A stretch of DNA of 64,000 nucleotides. Origin: Flavobacterium azooxidireducens. GTDB taxonomy: Bacteria; Bacteroidota; Bacteroidia; Flavobacteriales; Flavobacteriaceae. Positions within the stretch are counted from its first letter, which is position 1. Each line of letters begins with the position of its first letter. Positions 36,411 through 45,491 of this stretch are shown piece by piece. The stretch covers positions 310,001 to 374,000 of the forward strand of contig NZ_CP096205.1 of NCBI RefSeq assembly GCF_023195775.1. The letters are read 5' to 3'. Made by a program: the position numbers and the translations under genes. The notes beneath the pieces were generated by a model. That model did not search any database. It was not told the origin of the DNA and was given only the letters and a program-made list of their open reading frames with translations.

Positions 36411-37505
36411 ATGAAAAAAATTTTACTTGTAGTGTATTTGTTTTCGTCACTACTTTTTTCTCAAAATGCAACAGAATCAATTCCAACAGGATACTATAAC
36501 AGTGCTATTGGTTTTACCGGATATACTTTAAAAACCAAATTAAAAATCATCATCACTAATGGTCATGTTGGAAAATCATACAACAATCTTTTTACCGATG
36601 TAAAAGCATTTAAAGCTACTGATGTAGATCTTTATTATGAAAATGATGGTTCAATTTTAGATATGTATTCAGAGAAACCAAATGGTCCTGATTCATATAA
36701 TTACAGCTATTATGCCAATGATAAATGTGGAAATTATCAAGGCGAATCAGATTGCTATAATGGTGAACACATGGTTCCACAAAGCACATACAACTCGCAA
36801 ATGCCAATGGTTGGCGATATTCATCAATTAACACCTACTGACGGTTACGTGAACAATAGAAGAAGTAATTTTCCTTTTGCAAACGTTTCAAATCCAAATT
36901 GGACCTCTACAAACGGTTCCAAAGTGGGAGATATTTCTGTAGCCGGTTATTCAGGTAAAGCCTTTGAGCCAATTGATGAATTTAAAGGAGATATTGCCAG
37001 AATTCTTTTCTATTTTGCAACTCGTTATGAAAATCAAGTAGATGGCTATTCATTTCCAATGTTTAACGGAACAGAAAATCAAGTGTTCAAATTACCTTTC
37101 TTAGAAACATTATACGCTTGGCATATACTTGATCCTGTGAGTGATTTTGAAATCAACAGAAATAATAAAGCCTATATTTATCAAGGAAACAGAAATCCGT
37201 ATATCGATCATCCGGAATATGTTCAAATGGTTTGGGGTCAAGTACTTTCTGTTACAAGTCCGGAAGTTGTGGCAACAGTTTCAGTATATCCAAATCCGTC
37301 AAACACAAATCGAATCCATATTGAATCTGATGTAATTGTTGACGAAATTCAATTGATTTCGATAAATGGTCAGTTAATGCAACAAGTTCAAAAACCTAAC
37401 CATCAAAATAACACCTATACAATTGAAAATATTTCATCGGGATTTTATTTCTTAAAAATATCTTCTAACAATCAATCGGTTACAAAAAAAGTTATTATAA
37501 ACTAG
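36411..37505 (+). CDS. secreted endonuclease I, second of a tandem pair
   Basis: 364 residues. Signal peptide (ending LFSQNA). The domain is the same family: catalytic YNGEHMVPQSTYNSQMP, GDIHQLTPTDGYVNNRRSN, and DEFKGDIARILFYFATRYE. The type A sorting domain repeats that of the previous gene with few changes (QLISINGQLMQQV, GFYFLKISSNNQSV). The catalytic domains differ far more than the sorting domains, suggesting an old duplication with later exchange or strong constraint on the tail. The gap is 31 bp; a terminator follows. Confidence 0.93.
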   Translation: MKKILLVVYLFSSLLFSQNATESIPTGYYNSAIGFTGYTLKTKLKIIITNGHVGKSYNNLFTDVKAFKATDVDLYYENDGSILDMYSEKPNGPDSYNYSYYANDKCGNYQGESDCYNGEHMVPQSTYNSQMPMVGDIHQLTPTDGYVNNRRSNFPFANVSNPNWTSTNGSKVGDISVAGYSGKAFEPIDEFKGDIARILFYFATRYENQVDGYSFPMFNGTENQVFKLPFLETLYAWHILDPVSDFEINRNNKAYIYQGNRNPYIDHPEYVQMVWGQVLSVTSPEVVATVSVYPNPSNTNRIHIESDVIVDEIQLISINGQLMQQVQKPNHQNNTYTIENISSGFYFLKISSNNQSVTKKVIIN

Positions 37506-37529
37506 TTTATAATAACTTTTTGATATAGC

Positions 37530-37560
37530 AAAAACTCCAAATTACTTTGGAGTTTTTTTA
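37530..37560 (+). terminator. terminator after the endonuclease pair
   Basis: AAACTCCAAA, loop TTAC, TTTGGAGTTT plus a T-run; it may act for both convergent transcripts. Confidence 0.82.
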
Positions 37561-37563
37561 TGC

Positions 37564-37995
37564 TTAAAACTTCCAGTCAAATTCATCTTGATTTTTGATA
37601 ATTGCACCAATTTCTACTTTAATAACTTCATCAAATTCAGTTTGTAGAATCGTCCAATAATCTTCATTGAATAAATTTGAGAAAGAATCAAATGATTCAA
37701 CTTCAAACGATTTTAATCCTTTTTTGGATAAATATTCTTTGGATTCATTTGCATTTTTACTGATGATTTTTTCATTGAATAAAATCGCATTTGGGTGTGA
37801 AATGATAATGTAGCCTAACTTAAAATCTTCTTCTGCATAAAAAGTTAAGCGAGCTTTCAAAGCATTATACATCAAAACCATATTATCCTCTTCATCAATA
37901 AAAGAATGATTTGCTTTGCCGTAAATGGCTTCTACATCTTTTTGTTTCATTCCAAAAAGAAGTTTATCATATCCGAATTTAGGTTTAATTTCCAT
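37564..37995 (-). CDS. hypothetical cytoplasmic protein
   Basis: 143 residues, no signal peptide. The N-terminus KFGYDKLLFGMKQKDVEAIYG is of the 'fGms-evxxilG' kind seen in many small Bacteroidota proteins of unknown role, and the body alternates strands and helices. I do not recognise the family. It is coupled to the MATE gene: its ATG overlaps the MATE stop by one base (TAATG on the minus strand). Confidence 0.75.
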   Translation of the reverse strand: MEIKPKFGYDKLLFGMKQKDVEAIYGKANHSFIDEEDNMVLMYNALKARLTFYAEEDFKLGYIIISHPNAILFNEKIISKNANESKEYLSKKGLKSFEVESFDSFSNLFNEDYWTILQTEFDEVIKVEIGAIIKNQDEFDWKF

Positions 37996-39374
37996 TATAT
38001 ATTTTGTTGATTAATTAATTTTTTTGTTAGTAAGTTAAATCGATAAAACAAGAACAATGCAGCTACGGTCAATCCGGCCAGCAAACCAATCCAGATACCA
38101 ATTGCTTTGAGTTCTGTATACAATCCCAAATAAATTGAAATGGGAAAACCAATGATCCAATACGCCACAAACGTAATATACATTGGGATTTTCACATCTT
38201 GTAATCCACGTAAAGCTCCTAAAACAACCACTTGCAATCCATCTGAAATTTGAAATAAAGCCGCCACCAACAATAAATTGGAAGCTATCGCAACAACTTC
38301 TAAATTATCTTTCAAATAAACAGCTTGTTCCAAATCAAGAAATGGCAATGGTAAAACTTTATGAAAAACGACGAAAATTAATGCAAATAAAATTTCTAAA
38401 ATCGTAGCCAATAAAAAAATGGAAATGGCCACCACTCTTAGCTTCGTATAATCTTGTAACCCTTTTTGATTTCCCACTCGAATCATCGCCGTGACACTCA
38501 ATCCCATCGCAAACATAAACGTTAATGAGGCTAAACTCAACGCAATTTGATTGGCGGCCTGACTCGTTGTGCCAATCATTCCACTAAGCCAAATGGCTCC
38601 GGTGAACAACGCCACTTCAAAAAACATCTGCATCGCCGAAGGAGTTCCTAAATTGACAATTTTTTTAATCATCGATTTCGAAATTTCATCCCAACTGAAT
38701 TTTTCAAAATAAGGATGAAATTTTGGCTTTTTCACCATCATATAATGCATAAAAGCAAGCATCACAATTCTAGAAGTTATCGTTCCTATGGCTGCTCCTA
38801 CTATTCCCATTTCGGGGAAAATCCATATCCCAAAAATTAGAAAATAATTGATAATTACGTTCACAATATTACCAATAATGGTTGCCCACATCGAATATTT
38901 TGTTTCACTTTTTCCGTCAGCAAACTGCTTGTAAGCCTGAAACATAATCAACGGAATGAGCGAAAAAGCCACAATATCCAAATACGGTTTGGCTAAATTC
39001 ACCACCTCCTCCGGCTGTCCCATAAAACTAATTACCGGTTTGGCAAAAAAGATGAGAAGAAACAAAATCACACCCAATAATGTGCACAAAAACAAACCGT
39101 TATGAAAAGCACTTCTCCCCTTTTCAATCGAACTTTCTCCATCTGCTTCGGCTACAATTGGCGTGATAGCGGTAGAAAAACCAATTCCCAACGACATCGC
39201 AATAAAAATAAAACTATTTCCCAACGAAACAGCTGCCAGTTCTTTTGGTCCGAGTTGACCAACCATCGCATTATCCACAATACCCACGACCGTGTGCCCC
39301 AACATTCCAATGATGATGGGATAAGCCAATCGCATATTGTAGTTGAATTCTTTGGTATATGTTTGAAGATTCAT
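37995..39374 (-). CDS. MATE family efflux transporter
   Basis: 459 residues from ATG 39374; the longer frame back to 39449 would add a leader without support. Twelve predicted membrane helices. MATE features: MLGHTVVGIVDNAMVGQLGP in helix 1, FSTAITPIVAEADG, and the second-half repeat beginning TPSAMQMFFEVALF. These proteins export cationic drugs or metabolites using Na+ or H+. Substrate unknown. Divergent from the TonB-dependent receptor. Confidence 0.93.
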   Translation of the reverse strand: MNLQTYTKEFNYNMRLAYPIIIGMLGHTVVGIVDNAMVGQLGPKELAAVSLGNSFIFIAMSLGIGFSTAITPIVAEADGESSIEKGRSAFHNGLFLCTLLGVILFLLIFFAKPVISFMGQPEEVVNLAKPYLDIVAFSLIPLIMFQAYKQFADGKSETKYSMWATIIGNIVNVIINYFLIFGIWIFPEMGIVGAAIGTITSRIVMLAFMHYMMVKKPKFHPYFEKFSWDEISKSMIKKIVNLGTPSAMQMFFEVALFTGAIWLSGMIGTTSQAANQIALSLASLTFMFAMGLSVTAMIRVGNQKGLQDYTKLRVVAISIFLLATILEILFALIFVVFHKVLPLPFLDLEQAVYLKDNLEVVAIASNLLLVAALFQISDGLQVVVLGALRGLQDVKIPMYITFVAYWIIGFPISIYLGLYTELKAIGIWIGLLAGLTVAALFLFYRFNLLTKKLINQQNI

Positions 39375-39392
39375 AATTCTTAATTTCGACGG

Positions 39393-39400
39393 CAAAAGTA
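39393..39400 (-). promoter_or_regulatory. -7 element upstream of the MATE gene
   Basis: TACTTTTG on the minus strand fits TAnnTTTG, 18 bp before the ATG at 39374. It supports the shorter start. Confidence 0.5.
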
Positions 39401-39499
39401 CATCTTTTAGACAGATAAAATGAAAAGAAAAAGTTAAGGACAGCAACATCTTTGGCTTAGTGGAAAGAAAACCCTAATTTTAACCATAAAACTTAATCC

Positions 39500-41584
39500 T
39501 TGCGAAAATCAACAACTTCATTATTACTTTTCGGATTTCTTTTTCTGATGATTTTAGAAGGGAAAACACAAACGATTAAAGACACGACTGCTCTTTCTGA
39601 AGTGATTTTGATTGGTTCGCCGATAAAAAATACGATGCAAAAAACGGCTTCGTCGGTTGCACGAATTTCTGCCAAGGAAATCAATCAAACAGATGGTGTG
39701 ATTTTGACTCCTCTTCTCAACAAAACGGCCGGCGTTTATATGCAACAAGGAACATTAAACACGAATAGAATTACGATTCGTGGTATTGGTGCTCGTTCGC
39801 AATTTAGCACCAACAGAGTGAAAGCTTATTTTGAAGAAATTCCACTCTCAACAGGAGAAGGTGAAACGACTTTGGAAGACATTGATTTGAGTGTTTTGAA
39901 TAAAATTGAAATCATCAAAGGACCTAACTCCAGTAGTTTTGGTGCGGGTTTGGGTGGAGTGATTAATTTATTTGGAAATCAATCTTCGGAAGAAAATTCA
40001 TTTATTAAATCGTCTACAACGGTTGGTAGTTTTGGTTTGATAAAAAACTCATTTTCCAGTCAAATGTCAAATTCCAAAACAAATTTATATGCCAATTACA
40101 GCAATTTGCAAAGCGAAGGCTTTAGAGCAAACAGCAGTTATGACCGACAATCGATTAATTTATTTGGAAAACATCAACTTTCTGAAAAAGGAAAATTAAA
40201 TTTTATTGGAATTGCAACTCGTCTGAAAGTTTTTATTCCGAGTTCGATAAACCAAACTGATTTTGATAATTCTCCCGAAATTGCGGCCGCCAATTGGGCT
40301 GCGGCTCGAGGTTATGAATCATATGATAAATTGCTTCTTGGAATTGGTTATGACTTTACATTTTCAGAAAAATGGAATTGGAATTCAACTGTATTTTCTA
40401 ACTTTAAAGAAGCCTATGAACCGCGACCTTTTGATATTTTAGAAGATAACATCGTGAATTTTGGTGTTAGAAGTAAATTAAATTATACAGATAAACTTTT
40501 CTCTATACCCACAAAAATGAGTGTTGGAACAGAGTTATTACGAGAAAAGTATACTTTTTCATTGTATGAAAATTTATACCAAACTCAACCAAATCAAGGA
40601 AGCATTCAAGGAGATAAATTTAGTGATGGAAGTCAGAACAGAAATTATATCAATCTTTTTTGGCAAATTGAAATGCAATTATCAAGCAAGTTAAATTTAG
40701 AATCAGGACTTGCTTTTAATCAGACGAATTATACTCAAAAAGACGAATTTGAAACAGATTCAACTACGAAAGAAAATTATTCTTTTGATGCCATTTTGTC
40801 GCCGAGAATTGGTTTGTCATATGAATTCTCGAAAGGAAAAAATCTCTATTTTTCGGTTAATAAAGGATTTTCCCATCCAACTGTTGCCGAAACATTAACT
40901 CCTGAAGGTCAATTGAATCCAGACATTTTACCGGAAATCGGTATCAATTATGAAATTGGATTTAAAGGAAACTTTTTGAAAAATAAAATTTATACGGAAG
41001 TGAATCTTTATGCAACAACCATTAAAAACCTATTGGTTGCCAGACGAGTTGCCGAAGATCAATATGTTGGGATTAATGCCGGAGAAAGTCTTCATCAAGG
41101 AATTGAATTTTTGATTAATGGCAAACTACTTTCAACCGAAAAAATTCAATTGAATTCCTATGTTTCAGGAAGTTTAAATCATTTTGAATTTGTAGATTTT
41201 ATTGATAATGACAACGATTTTTCCGGGAATCAATTGCCAAGTGTGCCGGAATTTCAATGGAATTTTGGTTTGGACTTTACGACAAAATCATTCACATTTT
41301 CAACATCGTATCGAACGGTAGGAAAAATGTTTTTAAATGATGCTAATTCGCTTTCTTCGCAACCTTATCAATTGTTAGACATCAATACAAATTATACTTT
41401 TTCGATTTGGAAGGATTTAAAAGCTAACCTTCAATTTGGTATTCAAAATAGTTTAAATGAAAAATATGCGGCGAGTATTTTGCCTAATGCTGTTGGTTTT
41501 GGGAATGTGGCTCCAAGGTATTTTTACCCAGGAAATCCTCGAAATTATTATGGCGGGATGAGTTTGAATTATCAATTTAACTAA
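39500..41584 (+). CDS. TonB-dependent outer-membrane receptor
   Basis: 694 residues from a TTG start; the signal peptide begins MRKSTTSLLLFGFLFLMILE and no suitable ATG is near. The plug domain (about 40-160) includes SVARISAKEINQ, RITIRGIGARSQF and IEIIKGPNSSSFGAGLGG. The rest is a 22-strand beta-barrel with the usual ending aromatic residue (YGGMSLNYQFN). No carboxypeptidase-like N-terminal domain and no SusD partner, so it looks like a siderophore or small-nutrient receptor. The substrate is not known. Confidence 0.92.
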   Translation: MRKSTTSLLLFGFLFLMILEGKTQTIKDTTALSEVILIGSPIKNTMQKTASSVARISAKEINQTDGVILTPLLNKTAGVYMQQGTLNTNRITIRGIGARSQFSTNRVKAYFEEIPLSTGEGETTLEDIDLSVLNKIEIIKGPNSSSFGAGLGGVINLFGNQSSEENSFIKSSTTVGSFGLIKNSFSSQMSNSKTNLYANYSNLQSEGFRANSSYDRQSINLFGKHQLSEKGKLNFIGIATRLKVFIPSSINQTDFDNSPEIAAANWAAARGYESYDKLLLGIGYDFTFSEKWNWNSTVFSNFKEAYEPRPFDILEDNIVNFGVRSKLNYTDKLFSIPTKMSVGTELLREKYTFSLYENLYQTQPNQGSIQGDKFSDGSQNRNYINLFWQIEMQLSSKLNLESGLAFNQTNYTQKDEFETDSTTKENYSFDAILSPRIGLSYEFSKGKNLYFSVNKGFSHPTVAETLTPEGQLNPDILPEIGINYEIGFKGNFLKNKIYTEVNLYATTIKNLLVARRVAEDQYVGINAGESLHQGIEFLINGKLLSTEKIQLNSYVSGSLNHFEFVDFIDNDNDFSGNQLPSVPEFQWNFGLDFTTKSFTFSTSYRTVGKMFLNDANSLSSQPYQLLDINTNYTFSIWKDLKANLQFGIQNSLNEKYAASILPNAVGFGNVAPRYFYPGNPRNYYGGMSLNYQFN

Positions 41585-41585
41585 C

Positions 41586-42014
41586 TCACTTTTTCACGGC
41601 TTTTACTTCTGAAACCGTCACCATTTTTGATTGCTTATTTCCCCAAGAATTCATAATATAATTCATCACATCGGCGACTTCTTCTTCGGACAGACCCATC
41701 GGAGACATTCTACCATTATAACTTTTTCCATTCACTTTTATCGGGCCGGATTGACCATATTTTACTGCGTGAATGCTTTCTTTTCGCTTATTAACCAACC
41801 AATCTGAACCGGCTAAAGGTGGGAAAGTTTCCGTGCCTTTTCCGCTTGCCAAATGACATTGAACGCAAAAATCGGTGTAAATTTCTTTTCCTCTATTGAT
41901 GCTTTTTACCAACTCATCATTCGATGGATTGATAGAATGATAAGTTGGATTTTCGTCGCTAAAAATCAAACTTCCCAATGAGAAAAATAGCATCAAATAA
42001 ATTCCTTTTATCAT
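41586..42014 (-). CDS. exported class I cytochrome c
   Basis: 142 residues with a signal peptide (first 20 residues). Heme site CVQCH (about residue 51), distal Met in NGRMSPMGLSEEEV, and C-terminal helix EEVADVMNYIMNSWG. Its start overlaps the stop of the PQQ dehydrogenase gene by 4 bp (ATGA), so it is coupled to that enzyme and is likely its electron acceptor in the periplasm. Confidence 0.93.
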   Translation of the reverse strand: MIKGIYLMLFFSLGSLIFSDENPTYHSINPSNDELVKSINRGKEIYTDFCVQCHLASGKGTETFPPLAGSDWLVNKRKESIHAVKYGQSGPIKVNGKSYNGRMSPMGLSEEEVADVMNYIMNSWGNKQSKMVTVSEVKAVKK

Positions 42015-43129
42015 GCTTTTGGTACAATTTTGATGATTCCTTTTCCTTCCACAGCCATATAAATATAGCCGTCAGGACCTTGTTTTACATCACGTAAACG
42101 ACCAATATCGGTAGCTACTTTTTGACGGCCAACCACTTTTTCACCGTCTAATTTTACAAGTTCTAAATATTGAAAACTAAGTGAACCTACCAATAAATGA
42201 CCTTTCCAAGTTGGATAACGATCGCCGGCTACAAATACCATTCCGCTTGGAGCGATAGAAGGTGTCCAATAATAAATGGGTTGCTCCATTCCTTCTTTTT
42301 GAGTAAGATTTGAAATAGTTGATCCATCATAATCGATTCCGTAAGTAATCACCGGCCAACCATAATTAGCAGCTTTTTTGACAATATTGATTTCATCACC
42401 GCCTTTTGGACCGTGTTCATGTAACCAAATTTTTCCTGATACAGGATGTTTTGCCATTCCTTGTGCATTTCGATGACCGTGTGAATAAACGGCTTCTTTA
42501 GCACCTTGCTGTCCTACAAATGGATTGTCAGTTGGGATTTTTCCATCCTCATGCAAACGATAGACTTTTCCGCCATCTCTTTTTATATCTTGTGGATTTT
42601 CAGGATGATTTCCTCTGTCTCCAACAGTAAAATAGACAAAACCGTCGTTATCAAATGCAATTCGGGAACCAAAATGATGCCCTTTGTTTGTGTTTGGTGT
42701 TGCTTTATAAAGTGTTTGAATTTGCGTAAGACTTTGGCCTTCTAACTTGACACGAATAAGTTGGGTATTTGCTCCTTTTTCTTCGCCTTCGTCTGAAGAA
42801 TAAGTAATGTAAATCCAACCATTTTTATCATAATTCGGATGAACTGCGATGTCCAACAATCCGCCTTGACCTCTGGCTACAACTTTTGGAACATTTTTAA
42901 TCTCCGTTTTAGTTTTATCTTTAATGTGATAAATTGCTCCTGATTTTTCAGTCACTAACATTGAACCATCCGGAAGCCAAGTCATTCCCCACGGAATATC
43001 TATATCGGAAGCAACTGTTTCAAATGTATAGTTAATTTCTTCCGGTTGAAGAACAATATCGTTTGCTTTTTCTTGAGCTTTACAACTCGAAAATGTAAAA
43101 AGTATAAGTAAAATAAGTGATCGTATCAT
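42011..43129 (-). CDS. PQQ-dependent sugar dehydrogenase (soluble GDH/Asd type)
   Basis: 372 residues with a lipoprotein-like signal (LILFTFSSCKAQ). Beta-propeller motifs: DIPWGMTWLPDGSMLVTEKS, the catalytic His in GQGGLLDIAVHPNY, GHHFGSRIAFDNDGFVYFTV, HGHRNAQGMA, and the PQQ/Ca region LHEHGPKGGDEIN with ANYGWPVITYG. It oxidises aldoses using pyrroloquinoline quinone. No pqq synthesis genes are in the window, so PQQ may be imported. Forms an operon with the cytochrome c. Confidence 0.94.
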   Translation of the reverse strand: MIRSLILLILFTFSSCKAQEKANDIVLQPEEINYTFETVASDIDIPWGMTWLPDGSMLVTEKSGAIYHIKDKTKTEIKNVPKVVARGQGGLLDIAVHPNYDKNGWIYITYSSDEGEEKGANTQLIRVKLEGQSLTQIQTLYKATPNTNKGHHFGSRIAFDNDGFVYFTVGDRGNHPENPQDIKRDGGKVYRLHEDGKIPTDNPFVGQQGAKEAVYSHGHRNAQGMAKHPVSGKIWLHEHGPKGGDEINIVKKAANYGWPVITYGIDYDGSTISNLTQKEGMEQPIYYWTPSIAPSGMVFVAGDRYPTWKGHLLVGSLSFQYLELVKLDGEKVVGRQKVATDIGRLRDVKQGPDGYIYMAVEGKGIIKIVPKA

Positions 43130-43196
43130 AATTTATTTTTTTTAAAAATACGTAAATATGTTCAGAACAAGTCCTAAAATTAAGCCAAAATTGAAA

Positions 43197-45488
43197 TTAA
43201 AACGGATAACCAATGGCTAAATTGAATACTAAATTTTCTTTTCGCCACGTTCCGCTTCCGAAATTTATATCATCTAAAACCCAACGCTGACCGTCCGGTA
43301 AATAAGGTTTTCTAATCGGAAATGCAAAGTCTGTTCGCAATACTAAAAATGAAAAATCAAAACGAAGTCCAACTCCGGTTCCAACAGCAAGTTCATTTAA
43401 AAAATCTTTTGAAAACTTAGAACCCGGTTTGTCCGGATTGTCATTCATCAACCAAATATTTCCGACATCGATAAAGACAGCTCCTTTTATGAAATTATAA
43501 ATTTGAGCACGATATTCCGTATTAAACTCCAATTTAACATCACCAGATTCATCCGGTAAAAAAACACCTGCATTCATAGAGTTATCATACGTTCCGGGGC
43601 CGATAGAACGAGCTCTGAACGCACGAATACTATTGGTTCCGCCGATAAAAAATTGTTTTATAAATGGCATTTCTTCCGAATTTCCGTAAGCAAATCCGGC
43701 ACCAACAATTAATCGACTGGCTATTTGGGATTCTTTTCCTAATCTAAAATAATGACGAAATTCATTTTCAATTTTTATAAACTGACTGAATGGAACGTTA
43801 AAAATTTCAACTTGTTTATCATTTTTTACGTTTGCTCCGGTTATTAATCCGGTTATGTTTCCTGAAAAATCAACACTTCCTCTGTAGTAAAAAGTATTTT
43901 TTTTTCTTCGTTGCATTGTGTTGGTGTACGTGTATGCATACGTTGGTCCAAAAATCAATTGTCTATCAATTATTCGTTCTAATGTCGGATTAATATCAAT
44001 CTGATCTTGATACAATTGCGTTACGTTTTGAGGACTAGTATACGTGATTTCAGTCACATTTAAATGATGTTCTTTTCGTTCATTTTCTTTCCATAAATAA
44101 CCAAAAGAACCTTTGAACGTTTGAAGAGAATATAATTTACTTCGTTTTTGAAATTCATAACCAATAGTTGCTTTTGTTTTCGGAACGAATCCGCTAGCCG
44201 ATTCAAATTTAAACGGAGCAATTATTCTTGGCCAAATTAAACTGGCTTCGGTTCCAACACGATAGACATTGAAGCCATTATTTTGTCCGGAAACTTGTAC
44301 TTCCATCCCACCAAAAGCGGAGATGGTTAACAATTCTGCTCCTTTAAAAGTGTTTCTGTTACTCCAATTTACATTCAACTCAGTTCCGGTATAATTGGCC
44401 GAATTGGTTTTTGCCAACAATTCCGTTCGAATGGATTTCTTTGGCATTGGCGTTAAATAATAAAATGTATTCAGATAATTTCCGGTAGTATCGGCTACTT
44501 TAAATTCATTTTTCACAAACTTAAAAGTTCCCATATTCACCAATCGATTTAATGACAAATTGTGATCTGTTCTGTTATACAAATCATTTTTTTTGAAATA
44601 TAATGTTCGATCAAAAATTCTTGGTTCAAACAAATTTTCGGGATCAATAATCGTAAAATCATTATGTCTAACAACGGAATCCGAGGCAATTCGGATACTG
44701 TCATTTTGAATTGTATAATTCGGATAAACGAAAATATCTTTGATGCGAAATTGTTTTTTAGCCAAATCCGGAATATTTTCTTTGATTTTTACGTTTAAAT
44801 CCACTTCATGTGGAGCCACAGTTGTGTCGGCTTGAATTAATAAATAATCAGCATTAAAAAAATAATACCCTTTTTCTTTCAAACGGGAATCAATGCGAAT
44901 TCGCTCTTCTTTGATAGCTTCTAAACTGTAGCCTCGCTTTGGACGTAAGCGGCTTCTTCTTGTAGCATCTCTGATATCTTTTGCCAACTGGGTAGAATCA
45001 TCCGGAAAAGTTACATTTCTAATAACATACTGCTTTTTGGGTTTAATAGTATAAACAACACTCGCTTTTTTATTTCTTCTAGTCGAATCGGATGTTGTTT
45101 CAGCATTGAAATAACCACTATTTTCAGCATAATTCTGTAAAACATCTTGGTTATATTGACGATCTACCTGACTAAATAAAACCGGTGCTTCGCCAACCGT
45201 ATTTCTCAACCAATGCCGAAATCCTTTTTCTTTTTTTGGTTCGCCGGCAATATTGTAAAAATATAATTTCGGTTTTAAACCTAAAATAGATGAATTCGGT
45301 TTTGGACGAGGTAATTCATTTAACTGAGCTTTTAAATCCTTTTTTTCACTTTTGGATAGGCTGTCACCTTCTACTTTTACTTTTGCTCCGGTGTATAACA
45401 ATTCGCCTTCAGGCAAAAAACGCGTGTTGCTGCAAGAAGCAAAAAATGCAATAAGGGAAAAAATATATAGTTTATTCAAATTCTTCAT
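43197..45488 (-). CDS. tamL: TamL, BamA/TamA-family outer-membrane lipoprotein
   Basis: 763 residues with a lipoprotein signal (LIAFFASCSNTRFLPEGE), which marks TamL, the Bacteroidota form of TamA. POTRA-like domains span about 20-330, including a YVIRNVTFPDDSTQL strand and GYSLEAIKEERIRIDSRL. The C-terminal barrel has GAGFAYGNSEEMPFIKQFFI, IRAFRARSIGPGTY and the aromatic end NLAIGYPF. It works with TamB (next upstream gene, 3-bp gap) to place proteins or lipids in the outer membrane; this pair is essential in Flavobacterium johnsoniae according to published work. Confidence 0.93.
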   Translation of the reverse strand: MKNLNKLYIFSLIAFFASCSNTRFLPEGELLYTGAKVKVEGDSLSKSEKKDLKAQLNELPRPKPNSSILGLKPKLYFYNIAGEPKKEKGFRHWLRNTVGEAPVLFSQVDRQYNQDVLQNYAENSGYFNAETTSDSTRRNKKASVVYTIKPKKQYVIRNVTFPDDSTQLAKDIRDATRRSRLRPKRGYSLEAIKEERIRIDSRLKEKGYYFFNADYLLIQADTTVAPHEVDLNVKIKENIPDLAKKQFRIKDIFVYPNYTIQNDSIRIASDSVVRHNDFTIIDPENLFEPRIFDRTLYFKKNDLYNRTDHNLSLNRLVNMGTFKFVKNEFKVADTTGNYLNTFYYLTPMPKKSIRTELLAKTNSANYTGTELNVNWSNRNTFKGAELLTISAFGGMEVQVSGQNNGFNVYRVGTEASLIWPRIIAPFKFESASGFVPKTKATIGYEFQKRSKLYSLQTFKGSFGYLWKENERKEHHLNVTEITYTSPQNVTQLYQDQIDINPTLERIIDRQLIFGPTYAYTYTNTMQRRKKNTFYYRGSVDFSGNITGLITGANVKNDKQVEIFNVPFSQFIKIENEFRHYFRLGKESQIASRLIVGAGFAYGNSEEMPFIKQFFIGGTNSIRAFRARSIGPGTYDNSMNAGVFLPDESGDVKLEFNTEYRAQIYNFIKGAVFIDVGNIWLMNDNPDKPGSKFSKDFLNELAVGTGVGLRFDFSFLVLRTDFAFPIRKPYLPDGQRWVLDDINFGSGTWRKENLVFNLAIGYPF

Positions 45489-45491
45489 ACA

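Noticed and set aside
39375..39449. Longer N-terminus for the MATE protein
   Set aside because: A promoter-like TACTTTTG lies at 39393-39400, inside that stretch, and ATG 39374 gives the normal MATE start.
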